DNA of 64,000 nt from Leclercia adecarboxylata (GCA_002360945.1 DERO01000003.1:186001-250000), one strand, 5' to 3'. Positions 11,097 through 23,699 are shown, numbered from the stretch's first letter. Made by a program: numbers and translations. The notes: generated by a model from the sequence alone, not told the origin.

Positions 11097-12340
11097 TGCG
11101 CTTCTCTCTCCCTCGCCCGAAAATGCCGCGCCTGCCAGGATTTGGCATCCTGGTGTGGATCTCGTCGGCGTTAAAAGGCTGGGTCATGGGCTCCCGGGAT
11201 AAAGATTCCGACAGCCTGGTAATGTACGACCGTATGCTGCTCTGGCTCACGCTGGGGCTGGCGGCGATTGGTTTCATTATGGTTACCTCGGCCTCGATGC
11301 CCGTCGGGCAGCGTCTGGCTAACGATCCCTTCCTGTTCGCCAAGCGTGACGGACTGTACATCATCCTGGCGTTCTGTCTGGCGATGGTGACGCTACGTCT
11401 GCCGATGGCCTTCTGGCAGCGCCACAGTACCGCGATGCTGATCGCCTCCATCGTCATGCTGCTGATCGTGCTGGTGGTGGGTAGCTCGGTAAACGGGGCA
11501 TCACGCTGGATTGCCTTTGGCCCGCTGCGTATTCAGCCAGCCGAATTCACCAAGCTGTCGCTGTTCTGCTACCTCGCCAACTACCTGGTGCGTAAGGTGG
11601 ATGAGGTTCGTAACAACCTGCGTGGCTTCTTAAAACCGATGGGCGTGATTCTGGTGCTGGCGGTTCTGCTGCTGGCCCAGCCTGACCTCGGTACCGTGGT
11701 GGTGCTGTTCGTTACCACTCTGGCGATGCTGTTCCTTGCGGGGGCGAAACTCTGGCAATTCATCGCCATCATCGGGATGGGGATTTCCGCAGTGGTGCTG
11801 CTGATCCTTGCCGAGCCGTACCGTATCCGCCGTGTAACCTCTTTCTGGAACCCGTGGGAAGATCCTTTTGGCAGCGGCTATCAGCTGACCCAGTCATTGA
11901 TGGCCTTTGGCCGCGGTGAAGTGTGGGGCCAGGGGCTGGGGAATTCAGTGCAAAAACTGGAGTATTTACCCGAGGCACACACCGACTTCATCTTCTCCAT
12001 CATTGGGGAAGAACTGGGTTATATCGGTGTGGTATTGGCACTTTTAATGGTATTCTTCGTGGCTTTCCGTGCGATGTCGATCGGCCGGAAAGCACTGGTT
12101 ATCGACCACCGTTTCTCAGGTTTTTTAGCCTGTTCAATCGGTATCTGGTTCAGTTTTCAGGCTTTAGTCAACGTGGGTGCTGCAGCAGGCATGCTCCCGA
12201 CCAAAGGGCTGACGCTGCCGTTAATCAGTTATGGTGGGTCGAGTCTGCTGATTATGTCGACCGCCATCATGTTTTTGCTACGTATAGATTACGAAACGCG
12301 TCTGGAAAATGCTCAGGCGTTTACACGAGGTTCACGATGA
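11096..12340 (+). CDS. ftsW: septal peptidoglycan glycosyltransferase FtsW
   Basis: FtsW, 414 residues, belongs to the SEDS family with about ten transmembrane helices and polymerises lipid II at the division site together with FtsI. The N-terminal 45 residues are cytoplasmic and basic. The conserved SEDS region [17 protein letters not shown] lies near residues 285-301, and a [13 protein letters not shown] segment near 375. It overlaps murG as ATGA. Length equals E. coli FtsW. Confidence 0.96.
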   Translation: MRFSLPRPKMPRLPGFGILVWISSALKGWVMGSRDKDSDSLVMYDRMLLWLTLGLAAIGFIMVTSASMPVGQRLANDPFLFAKRDGLYIILAFCLAMVTLRLPMAFWQRHSTAMLIASIVMLLIVLVVGSSVNGASRWIAFGPLRIQPAEFTKLSLFCYLANYLVRKVDEVRNNLRGFLKPMGVILVLAVLLLAQPDLGTVVVLFVTTLAMLFLAGAKLWQFIAIIGMGISAVVLLILAEPYRIRRVTSFWNPWEDPFGSGYQLTQSLMAFGRGEVWGQGLGNSVQKLEYLPEAHTDFIFSIIGEELGYIGVVLALLMVFFVAFRAMSIGRKALVIDHRFSGFLACSIGIWFSFQALVNVGAAAGMLPTKGLTLPLISYGGSSLLIMSTAIMFLLRIDYETRLENAQAFTRGSR

Positions 12341-13401
12341 ATCAACCGAAGCGGTTAATGGTGATGGCAGGCGGTACCGGCGGACATGTGTTCCCGGGAC
12401 TGGCAGTTGCGCACCATTTAATGGATCAGGGCTGGCAGGTACGCTGGCTGGGAACCGCAGACCGCATGGAGGCCGATCTGGTGCCGAAGCACGGGATTGA
12501 GATCGACTTTATCCATATCTCCGGCCTGCGCGGCAAGGGCGTTAAGGCCCTGCTGCTGGCGCCGGTGCGTATTTTCAACGCGTGGCGTCAGGCGCGGGCG
12601 ATCATGAAGCGCTTTAAGCCGGATGTGGTGCTGGGGATGGGGGGGTATGTCTCTGGTCCTGGCGGGCTGGCGGCGTGGTCGCTGGGTATCCCGGTTGTGC
12701 TGCATGAGCAGAACGGTATTGCGGGCCTGACCAATAAGTGGCTCTCCCGCATCGCCAGCAAAGTGATGCAGGCCTTCCCCGGCGCGTTTCCGAAGGCGGA
12801 CGTGGTGGGTAACCCGGTGCGTGTCGACGTGCTGGCGCTGCCGTTGCCACAGGAGCGACTTGTCGGGCGTGAGGGCCCGGTACGTGTGCTGGTGGTGGGC
12901 GGCTCACAGGGGGCGCGCATTCTGAACCAGACGCTGCCTCAGGTGGCGGCGAAACTCGGTGACGCGGTGACCATCTGGCATCAAAGCGGGAAGGGCGGTC
13001 AGCAAGCGGTCGAGCAGGCGTATGCCGATGCAGGCCAGCCGCAGCATAAAGTGACTGAATTTATCGACGACATGGCGGCGGCGTATGCCTGGGCCGATGT
13101 TGTGGTCTGCCGCTCCGGCGCGCTGACGGTGAGCGAAATTGCCGCCGCAGGCTTACCGGCGCTGTTTGTGCCGTTCCAGCACAAAGACCGTCAGCAGTAC
13201 TGGAATGCGTTGCCGCTTGAGAAAGCCGGCGCCGCGAAAATTTTTGAACAGCCGCAGTTTACCGCAGACGCGGTCGCCACCACCCTGGCGGGCTGGAACC
13301 GGGAGACATTACTGGAGATGGCGCAGCACGCACGTGCCGCAGCGATCCCGGATGCAACGGAGCGGGTGGCGAAAGAAGTGAGCCTGGCAGCCCAGGTTTA
13401 A
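12337..13401 (+). CDS. murG: UDP-GlcNAc:lipid I N-acetylglucosaminyltransferase
   Basis: MurG, 354 residues, converts lipid I to lipid II at the inner face of the membrane. It is a GT-B fold enzyme of family GT28. The glycine-rich loop [11 protein letters not shown] near residues 11-21 and the second loop GGSQGARIL near 188 bind the substrates. I chose the ATG at 12337, which overlaps the ftsW stop as ATGA; the much longer in-frame reading from 11923 runs through ftsW in another frame and is spurious. Confidence 0.96.
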   Translation: MNQPKRLMVMAGGTGGHVFPGLAVAHHLMDQGWQVRWLGTADRMEADLVPKHGIEIDFIHISGLRGKGVKALLLAPVRIFNAWRQARAIMKRFKPDVVLGMGGYVSGPGGLAAWSLGIPVVLHEQNGIAGLTNKWLSRIASKVMQAFPGAFPKADVVGNPVRVDVLALPLPQERLVGREGPVRVLVVGGSQGARILNQTLPQVAAKLGDAVTIWHQSGKGGQQAVEQAYADAGQPQHKVTEFIDDMAAAYAWADVVVCRSGALTVSEIAAAGLPALFVPFQHKDRQQYWNALPLEKAGAAKIFEQPQFTADAVATTLAGWNRETLLEMAQHARAAAIPDATERVAKEVSLAAQV

Positions 13402-13460
13402 CCCTCGCAGCGTGTGTTGCGCTGCACGAATTTTTTGAAGTAGTCGATGGCGTTTAGAGA

Positions 13461-14936
13461 ATGAATACACAACAACTGGCGAAACTGCGTTCAATCGTGC
13501 CCGAGATGCGTCGCGTCCGGCACATTCACTTTGTTGGCATCGGCGGCGCCGGTATGGGCGGTATTGCCGAAGTGCTGGCGAATGAAGGCTATCAGATCAG
13601 CGGTTCCGATCTGGCGCCGAACCCTGTTACGCAACAGTTGGCGTCGCTTGGTGCGACCATCTATTTTAACCATCGCCCGGAAAACGTCCTTGATGCGAGT
13701 GTGGTCGTGGTCTCCAGCGCCATCTCTGCCGATAACCCGGAAATTGTTGCCGCACACGAAGCGCGTATCCCGGTGATCCGCCGTGCGGAGATGCTGGCCG
13801 AGCTGATGCGTTTTCGTCACGGCATCGCCATTGCCGGTACTCACGGTAAAACCACCACTACGGCGATGGTTTCCAGTATTTATGCCGAAGCGGGTCTCGA
13901 TCCGACCTTCGTGAATGGCGGTCTGGTGAAAGCCGCGGGCGTGCATGCGCGCTTGGGCCACAGCCGTTATTTGATTGCCGAAGCAGATGAAAGCGACGCG
14001 TCCTTCCTGCATCTGCAGCCGATGGTGGCGATTGTCACCAACATCGAAGCCGACCATATGGATACCTACCAGGGTGACTTCGAAAATTTAAAGCAAACAT
14101 TTATAAACTTTCTCCACAATCTGCCGTTTTATGGACGGGCGGTGATGTGCGTTGACGATCCGGTGATCCGCGAGCTGCTGCCGCGCGTCGGTCGTCAAAT
14201 CACCACCTACGGTTTCAGCGAAGATGCCGACGTGCGTGTGGAAAGCTACAAGCAGATCGGTGCGCAGGGGCATTTCACCCTCGCGCGTCAGGACAAAGAG
14301 CTGCTGCAGGTGACGTTGAATGCGCCAGGCCGTCACAACGCCCTGAACGCCGCGGCGGCCGTAGCGGTCGCAACAGAAGAAGGCATTGACGACGAAGATA
14401 TTCTGCGGGCGCTGGAAAGCTTCCAGGGCACCGGTCGTCGTTTTGATTTCCTCGGCGAGTTCCCGCTGGAAACCGTTAACGGCAAAAGCGGCACCGCCAT
14501 GCTGGTTGATGACTACGGTCATCACCCGACCGAAGTGGATGCGACGATCAAAGCGGCGCGCGCGGGCTGGCCGGATAAAAATCTGGTTATGCTGTTCCAG
14601 CCGCACCGTTATACCCGTACCCGCGACCTGTACGACGATTTCGCAAACGTGTTGTCACAGGTTGATGCCCTGCTGATGCTGGATGTTTACTCGGCGGGCG
14701 AAGCGGCCATTCCGGGCGCAGACAGTCGCTCTCTGTGCCGCACCATTCGCGGTCGCGGTAAGATCGACCCCATTCTGGTCTCCGATCATGCTCAGGCAGC
14801 AGCGATGCTTGCCCCGGTATTGACCGGCAATGATTTGATTCTGGTGCAGGGTGCGGGAAATATCGGCAAGATCGCCCGTACGCTGGCTGAAATCAAACTT
14901 AAGCCGCAAATTTCGGAGGAAGAGCGTCATGGCTGA
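13461..14936 (+). CDS. murC: UDP-MurNAc:L-alanine ligase
   Basis: MurC, 491 residues, starts the peptide stem of the wall precursor by adding L-alanine to UDP-MurNAc. The N-terminal nucleotide-binding motif [10 protein letters not shown] lies near residue 28, and the ATP loop GTHGKTT has its lysine at residue 130. The gene starts 59 bases after murG and overlaps the ddlB start by eight bases. Length equals E. coli MurC. Confidence 0.97.
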   Translation: MNTQQLAKLRSIVPEMRRVRHIHFVGIGGAGMGGIAEVLANEGYQISGSDLAPNPVTQQLASLGATIYFNHRPENVLDASVVVVSSAISADNPEIVAAHEARIPVIRRAEMLAELMRFRHGIAIAGTHGKTTTTAMVSSIYAEAGLDPTFVNGGLVKAAGVHARLGHSRYLIAEADESDASFLHLQPMVAIVTNIEADHMDTYQGDFENLKQTFINFLHNLPFYGRAVMCVDDPVIRELLPRVGRQITTYGFSEDADVRVESYKQIGAQGHFTLARQDKELLQVTLNAPGRHNALNAAAAVAVATEEGIDDEDILRALESFQGTGRRFDFLGEFPLETVNGKSGTAMLVDDYGHHPTEVDATIKAARAGWPDKNLVMLFQPHRYTRTRDLYDDFANVLSQVDALLMLDVYSAGEAAIPGADSRSLCRTIRGRGKIDPILVSDHAQAAAMLAPVLTGNDLILVQGAGNIGKIARTLAEIKLKPQISEEERHG

Positions 14937-15849
14937 TAAGATTGCGGTCCTGTCTGGCGGCACCTCTGCAGAGCGCGAGGTTTCCCTGAATTCCGGCGCG
15001 GCGGTGCTGGCAGGGCTTCGCGAAGGCGGCGTGAATGCGCATCTGGTCGATCCGAAAGAGACTGACGTGACGCGCCTGAAAGAGATGGGTTTTGCTAAAG
15101 TCTTTATCGCGCTGCACGGTCGCGGCGGCGAAGACGGTACGCTGCAGGGCTTGCTGGACATCATCGGCCTGCCTTACACCGGCAGCGGCGTGATGGCCTC
15201 GGCCATCTCCATGGACAAACTGCGCAGCAAACTGCTGTGGCAGGGGGCCGGTTTGCCGGTTGCGCCGTGGGTGGCGTTGACCTGTCGTGAATTTGATCAG
15301 GGCCTTGACGCCAGCGTCATGGGACGTATTGCGGCGCTGGGATTGCCGGTGATTGTGAAACCCAGTCGTGAAGGCTCAAGCGTAGGAATGTCTAAAGTAG
15401 ACGAAGCAGGCGATATATCATCTGCATTAGCGCTGGCATTTCAACATGATGAAGAAGTTTTGATTGAAAAATGGCTAAGCGGACCGGAATTTACCGTTGC
15501 GATGCTCGGTGAAGAAATTTTACCGTCAATTCGTATCCAACCAGCTGGAACCTTCTATGATTATGAGGCGAAGTATCTCTCTGATGAGACGCAATATTTC
15601 TGCCCAAGTGGTCTGGAAGCGGAGCGTGAAGCACTTTTAAACGCGCTAGTGCTTAAAGCCTGGCATGTACTTGGCTGCCGTGGCTGGGGCCGAATCGATG
15701 TGATGCAGGATAGCGATGGGCAGTTTTATCTGCTGGAAGCCAATACTTCGCCGGGGATGACCAGTCATAGCCTGGTGCCGATGGCGGCGCGCCAGGCGGG
15801 AATGAGCTTCTCGCAGTTAGTGGTTCGCATTCTGGATCAGGCGGGCTGA
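14929..15849 (+). CDS. ddlB: D-alanine:D-alanine ligase B
   Basis: DdlB, 306 residues, is an ATP-grasp enzyme making the D-Ala-D-Ala dipeptide used by MurF. The N-terminal signature [13 protein letters not shown], the ATP-binding segment [12 protein letters not shown] and the C-terminal EANTSPGMT motif are all present. I chose the ATG at 14929 ([11 protein letters not shown]), the family start; a reading from 14851 would lie wholly within murC. Bases 15361-15660 contain only 136 G or C in 300, against 39 in 60 at 15001-15060. In E. coli the promoters ftsQ1p and ftsQ2p lie inside ddlB. Confidence 0.96.
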   Translation: MADKIAVLSGGTSAEREVSLNSGAAVLAGLREGGVNAHLVDPKETDVTRLKEMGFAKVFIALHGRGGEDGTLQGLLDIIGLPYTGSGVMASAISMDKLRSKLLWQGAGLPVAPWVALTCREFDQGLDASVMGRIAALGLPVIVKPSREGSSVGMSKVDEAGDISSALALAFQHDEEVLIEKWLSGPEFTVAMLGEEILPSIRIQPAGTFYDYEAKYLSDETQYFCPSGLEAEREALLNALVLKAWHVLGCRGWGRIDVMQDSDGQFYLLEANTSPGMTSHSLVPMAARQAGMSFSQLVVRILDQAG

Positions 15850-15850
15850 T

Positions 15851-16687
15851 ATGTCTCAGGCTGCGCTGAACACGCGAAACCGTGAGGAAGAAGAAGAGTA
15901 TTCCTCTTCACGGCGGAGTAATGGAACGCGTCTTGCAGGGATTACCTTCCTGCTCGCCGTGCTGTGTACGGTGTTTGTCAGCGGCTGGATGGTGCTCGGC
16001 TGGATGGAAGATGCACAACGTCTGCCTCTGTCGAAACTGGTCGTGACGGGTGACCGTCACTACACGCGTAATGATGATATCCGGCAGTCGATTCTGGCAT
16101 TAGGATCGCCCGGCACCTTCATGACGCAGGACGTGAACATTATCCAGAGCCAGATTGAGCGTTTGCCCTGGATTAAACAGGCGAGCGTCAGAAAGCAATG
16201 GCCGGATGAATTGAAGATTCATCTGGTTGAATATGTACCCATTGCGCGTTGGAATGATCAGCATATGGTTGACGTAGATGGAATTTCTTTCAGCGTCCCG
16301 GCCGATCGTGTCAGCAAGCAAAATTTACCCATGTTGTATGGTCCGGAAGGCAGCGAAAACGAAGTGCTGGAAGGTTTCCGTAACATGGGGCAGGTGCTGG
16401 CTAAAGATCGTTTTACCCTGAAGCAAGCCGCGATGACGGCGCGTCGTTCCTGGCAGTTGACGCTGACGAACGACATTAAGCTGAATCTTGGCCGGGGTGA
16501 CACGATGAAGCGTCTGGCCCGTTTTGTAGAACTTTATCCCGTTCTGCAGCAGCAGGGGCAGGCTGAAGGCAAAAGGATTAGCTACGTTGATTTGCGCTAT
16601 GACTCAGGCGCATCGGTCGGGTGGATCCCGGCGCCGGTTGAGGAACCCAATCAGCAACAGAATCAGGCTCAGGTACAGGCAGAATAA
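15851..16687 (+). CDS. ftsQ: cell division protein FtsQ
   Basis: FtsQ, 278 residues, is a bitopic membrane protein linking cytoplasmic and periplasmic parts of the divisome through FtsL and FtsB. It has a cytoplasmic tail of about 30 residues, one transmembrane helix at about 33-53, and a periplasmic POTRA domain at about 60-130 followed by a beta domain. The start lies one base after the ddlB stop. The C-terminal tail is Gln-rich and two residues longer than in E. coli. Confidence 0.95.
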   Translation: MSQAALNTRNREEEEEYSSSRRSNGTRLAGITFLLAVLCTVFVSGWMVLGWMEDAQRLPLSKLVVTGDRHYTRNDDIRQSILALGSPGTFMTQDVNIIQSQIERLPWIKQASVRKQWPDELKIHLVEYVPIARWNDQHMVDVDGISFSVPADRVSKQNLPMLYGPEGSENEVLEGFRNMGQVLAKDRFTLKQAAMTARRSWQLTLTNDIKLNLGRGDTMKRLARFVELYPVLQQQGQAEGKRISYVDLRYDSGASVGWIPAPVEEPNQQQNQAQVQAE

Positions 16688-16689
16688 CA

Positions 16690-17946
16690 ATGATCAAGGC
16701 GACGGACAGAAAACTGGTAGTAGGACTGGAGATTGGCACTGCGAAGGTTGCCGCTTTAGTAGGGGAAGTTCTGCCCGACGGTATGGTCAATATCATTGGT
16801 GTGGGTAGCTGCCCGTCTCGTGGTATGGATAAAGGTGGGGTAAACGACCTCGAGTCGGTGGTGAAATGCGTTCAGCGCGCCATCGATCAGGCCGAATTGA
16901 TGGCAGATTGCCAGATTTCCTCCGTGTATCTGGCGCTTTCTGGTAAGCATATCAGCTGCCAGAACGAGATTGGCATGGTGCCGATCTCAGAAGAAGAAGT
17001 CTCGCAGGAAGATGTCGAAAACGTCGTGCATACTGCGAAGTCTGTGCGCGTTCGCGATGAGCATCGCGTTCTGCACGTGATCCCGCAGGAGTATGCGATC
17101 GACTACCAGGAAGGGATTAAAAATCCGGTAGGGCTTTCCGGCGTACGTATGCAGGCAAAAGTGCACTTGATCACATGTCACAACGATATGGCGAAGAACA
17201 TTGTCAAAGCCGTGGAACGTTGTGGCCTTAAAGTTGACCAACTGATTTTCGCCGGTCTGGCGGCAAGTTATTCTGTGCTGACCGAAGACGAACGTGAACT
17301 GGGCGTCTGTGTGGTGGATATCGGTGGTGGTACCATGGACATGGCCGTCTATACCGGCGGTGCGCTGCGCCACACCAAAGTTATCCCGTATGCGGGTAAC
17401 GTGGTGACCAGCGATATCGCCTACGCCTTTGGCACGCCACCGAGCGATGCAGAGGCGATTAAAGTGCGCCACGGTTGTGCACTGGGCTCCATAGTGGGCA
17501 AAGATGAGAGCGTTGAAGTGCCGAGCGTGGGTGGACGTCCACCGCGCAGCCTGCAGCGCCAGACGTTAGCCGAGGTTATTGAGCCGCGTTATACCGAGCT
17601 GCTCAACCTGGTCAACGAAGAGATTTTGCAGTTACAGGAACAGCTTCGTCAGCAGGGTGTCAAACACCATCTTGCGGCGGGGATTGTATTAACCGGCGGC
17701 GCGGCGCAAATTGAAGGTCTTGCAGCCTGTGCTCAGCGCGTGTTCCATACGCAGGTGCGCATCGGTGCGCCGCTGAACATCACCGGTTTAACGGATTATG
17801 CTCAGGAGCCGTATTACTCAACGGCCGTGGGCTTGCTTCATTACGGGAAAGAAACGCATCTCAGTGGTGAAGCCGAAGTAGAAAAACGCGCGTCGGTAGG
17901 TTCGTGGTTCAAACGAATCAATACCTGGCTGCGAAAAGAATTTTAA
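16690..17946 (+). CDS. ftsA: cell division actin homologue FtsA
   Basis: FtsA, 418 residues, has an actin-like fold, binds ATP, tethers FtsZ to the membrane and recruits later division proteins. Nucleotide-binding motifs are visible: GLEIGTAKVAALVG near residue 12, VVDIGGGTMD near 210 and VLTGGAAQIEG near 335. The C-terminal amphipathic membrane-targeting helix ends NTWLRKEF. The linker just before that helix is two residues shorter than in E. coli. It starts two bases after ftsQ. Confidence 0.96.
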   Translation: MIKATDRKLVVGLEIGTAKVAALVGEVLPDGMVNIIGVGSCPSRGMDKGGVNDLESVVKCVQRAIDQAELMADCQISSVYLALSGKHISCQNEIGMVPISEEEVSQEDVENVVHTAKSVRVRDEHRVLHVIPQEYAIDYQEGIKNPVGLSGVRMQAKVHLITCHNDMAKNIVKAVERCGLKVDQLIFAGLAASYSVLTEDERELGVCVVDIGGGTMDMAVYTGGALRHTKVIPYAGNVVTSDIAYAFGTPPSDAEAIKVRHGCALGSIVGKDESVEVPSVGGRPPRSLQRQTLAEVIEPRYTELLNLVNEEILQLQEQLRQQGVKHHLAAGIVLTGGAAQIEGLAACAQRVFHTQVRIGAPLNITGLTDYAQEPYYSTAVGLLHYGKETHLSGEAEVEKRASVGSWFKRINTWLRKEF

Positions 17947-18009
17947 TTTTAGTAAGAGACCGGCGAGAATTAACGGTTTCGGGCGACAGGCACAAAACGG
18001 AGAGAAACT

Positions 18010-19161
18010 ATGTTTGAACCTATGGAACTGACCAACGACGCGGTGATTAAAGTCATCGGCGTCGGTGGCGGCGGCGGTAATGCTGTAGAACACATGGTGC
18101 GCGAGCGCATCGAAGGTGTAGAGTTCTTCGCGGTGAACACCGATGCGCAGGCGCTGCGTAAGACGGCTGTTGGCCAGACGATCCAGATCGGTGGCGGCAT
18201 CACTAAAGGGCTGGGCGCTGGGGCAAACCCGGAAGTCGGTCGTAATGCTGCAGAAGAAGATCGTGAAGCTCTGCGTGCTGCGCTTGATGGTGCAGACATG
18301 GTGTTTATCGCCGCAGGCATGGGCGGTGGTACCGGAACCGGTGCTGCGCCAGTAGTTGCAGAAGTGGCTAAAGATTTAGGTATCCTGACGGTTGCCGTCG
18401 TGACGAAGCCTTTCAACTTTGAAGGCAAGAAGCGTATGGCGTTTGCCGAGCAGGGTATCACTGAGCTGTCCAAACACGTGGACTCGCTGATTACCATCCC
18501 GAACGACAAGCTGCTGAAAGTGCTGGGTCGTGGCATCTCTCTGCTGGACGCTTTTGGCGCGGCGAACGATGTTCTCAAAGGCGCAGTACAGGGTATCGCA
18601 GAGCTGATCACCCGTCCGGGCCTGATGAACGTCGACTTTGCTGACGTGCGCACCGTGATGTCCGAAATGGGCTACGCGATGATGGGCTCCGGCGTGGCGA
18701 AAGGCGAAGATCGTGCAGAAGAAGCCGCTGAAATGGCAATCTCTTCTCCGCTGCTGGAAGATATCGATCTGTCTGGTGCGCGCGGCGTGCTGGTCAACAT
18801 CACCGCGGGCTTCGACCTGCGTCTGGATGAGTTCGAAACCGTGGGTAACACCATCCGTGCGTTCGCCTCTGACAACGCCACCGTGGTTATCGGTACCTCC
18901 CTTGATCCGGAAATGAACGATGAGCTGCGCGTAACGGTTGTGGCTACCGGTATCGGCATGGACAAGCGTCCTGAGATCACCCTGGTGACTAACAAACCTG
19001 CGCAGCAGCCAGTGATGGATCGCTACCAGCCGCACGGCATGGCGCCGCTGACGCAAGAGCAGAAACCGGCCGCGAAAGTGGTCAATGACAACACAACACA
19101 GACCCAGAAAGAGCCAGATTATCTGGATATCCCGGCGTTCCTGCGTAAGCAAGCTGATTAA
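18010..19161 (+). CDS. ftsZ: cell division tubulin homologue FtsZ
   Basis: FtsZ, 383 residues, is the GTPase that polymerises into the division ring. The tubulin signature GGGTGTG is at residues 105-111, and the T7 synergy loop containing NVDFADV is near 207. The variable linker at about 317-367 is rich in Gln and Lys, and the conserved C-terminal peptide DYLDIPAFLRKQAD binds FtsA, ZipA and ZapD. ZapD is encoded later in this window at 24388-25131. GGAGAG precedes the ATG by about 8 bases. Confidence 0.98.
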   Translation: MFEPMELTNDAVIKVIGVGGGGGNAVEHMVRERIEGVEFFAVNTDAQALRKTAVGQTIQIGGGITKGLGAGANPEVGRNAAEEDREALRAALDGADMVFIAAGMGGGTGTGAAPVVAEVAKDLGILTVAVVTKPFNFEGKKRMAFAEQGITELSKHVDSLITIPNDKLLKVLGRGISLLDAFGAANDVLKGAVQGIAELITRPGLMNVDFADVRTVMSEMGYAMMGSGVAKGEDRAEEAAEMAISSPLLEDIDLSGARGVLVNITAGFDLRLDEFETVGNTIRAFASDNATVVIGTSLDPEMNDELRVTVVATGIGMDKRPEITLVTNKPAQQPVMDRYQPHGMAPLTQEQKPAAKVVNDNTTQTQKEPDYLDIPAFLRKQAD

Positions 19162-19241
19162 GAATTAGCTGGAATTAGGGGATTTACGCTCTTTGTGCTA
19201 AACTGGCCGCCCGATAGTGATATACACTCTCGGTTGGATAA

Positions 19242-20180
<939 letters not shown>

Positions 20181-20203
20181 CGGTAGATTACGTTATCTAA
20201 ATT

Positions 20204-20258
20204 CGACTGGTTGACCTGGCACTCTCTCCGGCCAGCAAGACCAGTCGTTTTTGTTTTT
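20204..20258 (+). terminator. intrinsic terminator between lpxC and secM
   Basis: CGACTGGT (20204-20211) pairs with ACCAGTCG (20240-20247), with an inner stem CTGGC/GCCAG, followed by a broken T-run TTTTTGTTTTTG. It should terminate most dcw/lpxC transcripts, with some readthrough to secM-secA. Confidence 0.8.
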
Positions 20259-20430
20259 GTCCTTTCTGATTGCCGTAGTCAATGGCGCGTTTGCTGATTT
20301 CATCACCATTTTTAACCTCCTGCGTGCCTTATTACTGCTGCTGCGCCGCTGCATTGATGGTAATATCTGGGCGCGAAAAAATAAAAATCATACGGAAAGC
20401 CTGAAGGCTTACTTACTTGTGGTGGGGCAA

Positions 20431-20934
20431 TTGAGCGGAATTCTGACGCGCTGGCGACAATTTGGCAGACGTTACTTCTGGCCGCATCTCCTTCTGGGGA
20501 TGGTCGCGGCAAGCCTTGGCCTGCCTGCGCTCAGCAGCAACGCCGAAGCGGCTAATCCTGCGAAGACCGCCACCTCCCGACAAGATCTGAACACACGGGT
20601 TAATTTCACTAACCTTGCCCTGCTGGAAGCGAACCGCCGTCCTAATTTCACGGTGGATTACTGGCATCAGCACGCTATCCGCACCGTTATTCGTCATCTC
20701 TCTTTCGCCATGGCGCCGCAGGCATTGCCTGCCGTTGAAGAGTCCTTGCCGGTTCAGGCGCACCATCTGGCGCTGCTGGATACGCTGAATACGCTGCTGA
20801 CCCAGCAGAGCGAGCCGCCGGTCGTTGTTCGCCAGGTTGCACTCGCTGCATTCTATCCCCAGTCCGTTTTCTCCGTGTCCGCCTGGATTAGTCAGGTGCA
20901 GGGCATCCGCGCTGGACCTCAACGCCTCAGCTAA
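20431..20934 (+). CDS. secM: secretion monitor SecM (translational arrest peptide)
   Basis: SecM regulates secA: its nascent chain stalls the ribosome when secretion is slow, exposing the secA ribosome binding site. The arrest motif FxxxxWIxxxxGIRAGP is intact near the C-terminus ([17 protein letters not shown], four residues before the end). The N-terminus is basic, followed by a hydrophobic signal segment at about residues 17-32. By alignment with E. coli SecM the start is the TTG at 20431, preceded by GGTGGGG; that gives 167 residues. A longer reading from 20251 would begin in the terminator T-run. Outside signal and arrest motif, the sequence is diverged. Confidence 0.9.
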   Translation: MSGILTRWRQFGRRYFWPHLLLGMVAASLGLPALSSNAEAANPAKTATSRQDLNTRVNFTNLALLEANRRPNFTVDYWHQHAIRTVIRHLSFAMAPQALPAVEESLPVQAHHLALLDTLNTLLTQQSEPPVVVRQVALAAFYPQSVFSVSAWISQVQGIRAGPQRLS

Positions 20935-20937
20935 GTT

Positions 20938-20983
20938 AACGCTTTTCAATACCTTAATTTAACTGCCCATGATGGGGCGTTTG
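20938..20983 (+). promoter_or_regulatory. secM-secA intergenic hairpin controlling secA translation
   Basis: AACGC (20938-20942) can pair with GCGTT just upstream of the secA start region, enclosing an inner GCCC/GGGC hairpin. In E. coli the equivalent stem hides the secA ribosome binding site until SecM stalls the ribosome. The pairing here is by eye and not folded computationally. Confidence 0.55.
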
Positions 20984-20993
20984 AGAATTTATT

Positions 20994-23699
20994 ATGTTAA
21001 TCAAATTACTAACTAAAGTTTTCGGTAGTCGTAACGATCGTACTCTGCGCCGTATGCGCAAAGCTGTCAGCGTCATCAACGGCCTTGAGCCGGCGATGGA
21101 AAAACTCTCTGATGACGAGCTGAAAGGCAAAACCGCCGAATTCCGTTCTCGTCTCGAAAAAGGCGAAACCGTTGAGAGCCTGATTCCGGAAGCCTTCGCC
21201 GTGGTGCGTGAAGCAAGTAAGCGCGTGTTCGGCATGCGTCACTTCGACGTGCAGCTGCTGGGTGGTATGGTCCTGAACGACCGCTGCATCGCCGAGATGC
21301 GTACCGGTGAAGGTAAAACCCTGACCGCAACCCTGCCGGCGTACCTTAACGCCCTGTCGGGTAAAGGCGTGCACGTTGTCACCGTCAACGACTATCTGGC
21401 GCAGCGTGATGCCGAAAACAACCGTCCACTGTTCGAATTCCTCGGCATGAGCGTCGGGATCAACATGTCAGGCCTGCCGGCTCCGGCGAAACGCGAAGCC
21501 TACAACGCAGACATTACCTACGGCACCAACAACGAATACGGCTTTGACTACCTGCGCGATAACATGGCCTTCAGCCCGGAAGAGCGCGTCCAGCGTAAGC
21601 TGCACTATGCGCTGGTGGATGAGGTTGACTCCATCCTGATCGATGAGGCCCGTACCCCGCTGATCATCTCCGGCCCGGCTGAAGACAGCTCCGAGATGTA
21701 TCGCAAAGTCGACAAAATCATTCCTCACCTGATCCGTCAGGAGAAAGAGGATTCTGATACTTTCCAGGGTGAAGGTCACTTCTCCGTGGACGAAAAAGCC
21801 CGTCAGGTGAACCTGACCGAGCGTGGTCTGGTCCAGATTGAAGAGCTGCTGGTGCAGGAAGGCATTATGGAAGAGGGTGAGTCACTTTACTCTCCGAGCA
21901 ACATTATGCTGATGCATCACGTGACCGCAGCGCTACGTGCCCACGTGCTCTTTACCCGTGACGTGGACTACATCGTTAAAGATGGCGAAGTCATTATCGT
22001 CGACGAACACACCGGCCGTACCATGCAGGGTCGCCGCTGGTCCGACGGTCTGCATCAGGCTGTTGAAGCCAAAGAGAACGTCGATATCCAGAATGAGAAC
22101 CAGACGCTGGCCTCCATTACCTTCCAGAACTACTTCCGTCTGTACGAGAAGCTGGCGGGGATGACCGGTACGGCGGATACCGAAGCCTTTGAATTCAGCT
22201 CTATCTACAAGCTGGATACCGTGGTGGTTCCAACCAACCGTCCGATGATCCGTAAGGATATGCCGGACCTGGTCTACATGACCGAAGCGGAAAAAATTCA
22301 GGCCATCATCGAAGATATTCGCGATCGTACCGCCGCGGGCCAGCCGGTTCTGGTGGGTACCATCTCCATCGAGAAATCGGAAGTGGTCTCCGAAGAGCTG
22401 ACCAAAGCCGGGATCAAGCACAACGTTCTGAACGCCAAGTTCCACGCCAAAGAAGCGGATATCGTTGCCCAGGCGGGTTACCCGTCAGCCGTGACCATCG
22501 CCACCAACATGGCGGGTCGTGGTACCGATATTATGTTGGGCGGTAGCTGGCAGGCAGAGGTGGCCGCGCTGGAAAATCCAACCCCGGAACAGATCGCGCA
22601 GATTAAGGCCGACTGGCAGGTTCGTCACGATGCCGTACTGGCCGCGGGTGGTCTGCACATTATCGGTACTGAACGTCATGAGTCCCGCCGTATCGACAAC
22701 CAGCTGCGTGGTCGTGCGGGTCGTCAGGGTGATGCCGGTTCATCCCGCTTCTACCTGTCGATGGAAGATGCGCTGATGCGTATTTTCGCCTCTGACCGTG
22801 TGTCAGGCATGATGCGTAAACTGGGCATGAAACCGGGCGAAGCGATTGAGCACCCGTGGGTGACCAAAGCCATCGCCAACGCCCAGCGTAAAGTGGAAAG
22901 CCGTAACTTCGATATTCGTAAGCAGCTGCTTGAGTATGATGACGTGGCCAACGACCAGCGTCGCGCGATCTACACCCAGCGTAACGAACTGCTGGACGTG
23001 TCCGACGTGAGCGAAACCATCAACAGCATCCGCGAAGATGTCTTCAAAGCGACTCTCGATGGCCACATCCCACCGCAGTCTCTGGAAGAGATGTGGGACA
23101 TCGAAGGCCTGCAGGCGCGTCTGAAAAATGACTTCGACCTGGACCTGCCAATTCAGGAGTGGCTGGATAAAGAGCCGGAGCTGCACGAAGAGACCCTGCG
23201 CGAGCGTATTTTTGCTACCGCCGTTGAGGTTTATCAGCGTAAAGAAGAAGTGGTTGGCGCTGAGATGATGCGTCACTTCGAGAAAGGCGTGATGCTGCAA
23301 ACGCTGGATTCCCTGTGGAAAGAGCATCTGGCGGCGATGGACTATCTGCGTCAGGGCATCCACCTGCGTGGCTATGCGCAAAAAGATCCGAAGCAAGAAT
23401 ACAAACGCGAATCCTTTGCTATGTTTGCTTCCATGCTTGAATCCCTGAAGTACGAAGTGATCAGCACCCTGAGCAAGGTTCAGGTGCGCATGCCGGAAGA
23501 AGTTGAAGAGATGGAGCAGCAGCGTCGCGAAGAGGCTGAGCGTCTGGCCCAGATGCAGCAGCTTAGCCATCAGGACGACGAAGAAGCCGCCGCTGCCGCG
23601 ATTGCCGCACAGGCCGGTGAGCGTAAGGTCGGTCGTAACGATCCGTGCCCATGTGGTTCAGGTAAAAAATACAAACAGTGCCATGGCCGTCTGAGCTAA
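20994..23699 (+). CDS. secA: Sec translocase ATPase SecA
   Basis: SecA, 901 residues, drives proteins through SecYEG. Walker [12 protein letters not shown] is near residues 102-112, the DEAD-type motif [12 protein letters not shown] near 209, and a helicase motif VI-like [11 protein letters not shown] segment near 570. The preprotein cross-linking and helical scaffold domains follow. The C-terminal zinc motif [13 protein letters not shown] binds SecB and lipids. Expression is coupled to secM upstream. Length equals E. coli SecA. Confidence 0.98.
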   Translation: MLIKLLTKVFGSRNDRTLRRMRKAVSVINGLEPAMEKLSDDELKGKTAEFRSRLEKGETVESLIPEAFAVVREASKRVFGMRHFDVQLLGGMVLNDRCIAEMRTGEGKTLTATLPAYLNALSGKGVHVVTVNDYLAQRDAENNRPLFEFLGMSVGINMSGLPAPAKREAYNADITYGTNNEYGFDYLRDNMAFSPEERVQRKLHYALVDEVDSILIDEARTPLIISGPAEDSSEMYRKVDKIIPHLIRQEKEDSDTFQGEGHFSVDEKARQVNLTERGLVQIEELLVQEGIMEEGESLYSPSNIMLMHHVTAALRAHVLFTRDVDYIVKDGEVIIVDEHTGRTMQGRRWSDGLHQAVEAKENVDIQNENQTLASITFQNYFRLYEKLAGMTGTADTEAFEFSSIYKLDTVVVPTNRPMIRKDMPDLVYMTEAEKIQAIIEDIRDRTAAGQPVLVGTISIEKSEVVSEELTKAGIKHNVLNAKFHAKEADIVAQAGYPSAVTIATNMAGRGTDIMLGGSWQAEVAALENPTPEQIAQIKADWQVRHDAVLAAGGLHIIGTERHESRRIDNQLRGRAGRQGDAGSSRFYLSMEDALMRIFASDRVSGMMRKLGMKPGEAIEHPWVTKAIANAQRKVESRNFDIRKQLLEYDDVANDQRRAIYTQRNELLDVSDVSETINSIREDVFKATLDGHIPPQSLEEMWDIEGLQARLKNDFDLDLPIQEWLDKEPELHEETLRERIFATAVEVYQRKEEVVGAEMMRHFEKGVMLQTLDSLWKEHLAAMDYLRQGIHLRGYAQKDPKQEYKRESFAMFASMLESLKYEVISTLSKVQVRMPEEVEEMEQQRREEAERLAQMQQLSHQDDEEAAAAAIAAQAGERKVGRNDPCPCGSGKKYKQCHGRLS

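Noticed and set aside
11923..12336. N-terminal extension of MurG by 138 residues
   Set aside because: It runs through ftsW in another frame. The conserved MurG N-terminus and the ATGA overlap place the start at 12337.
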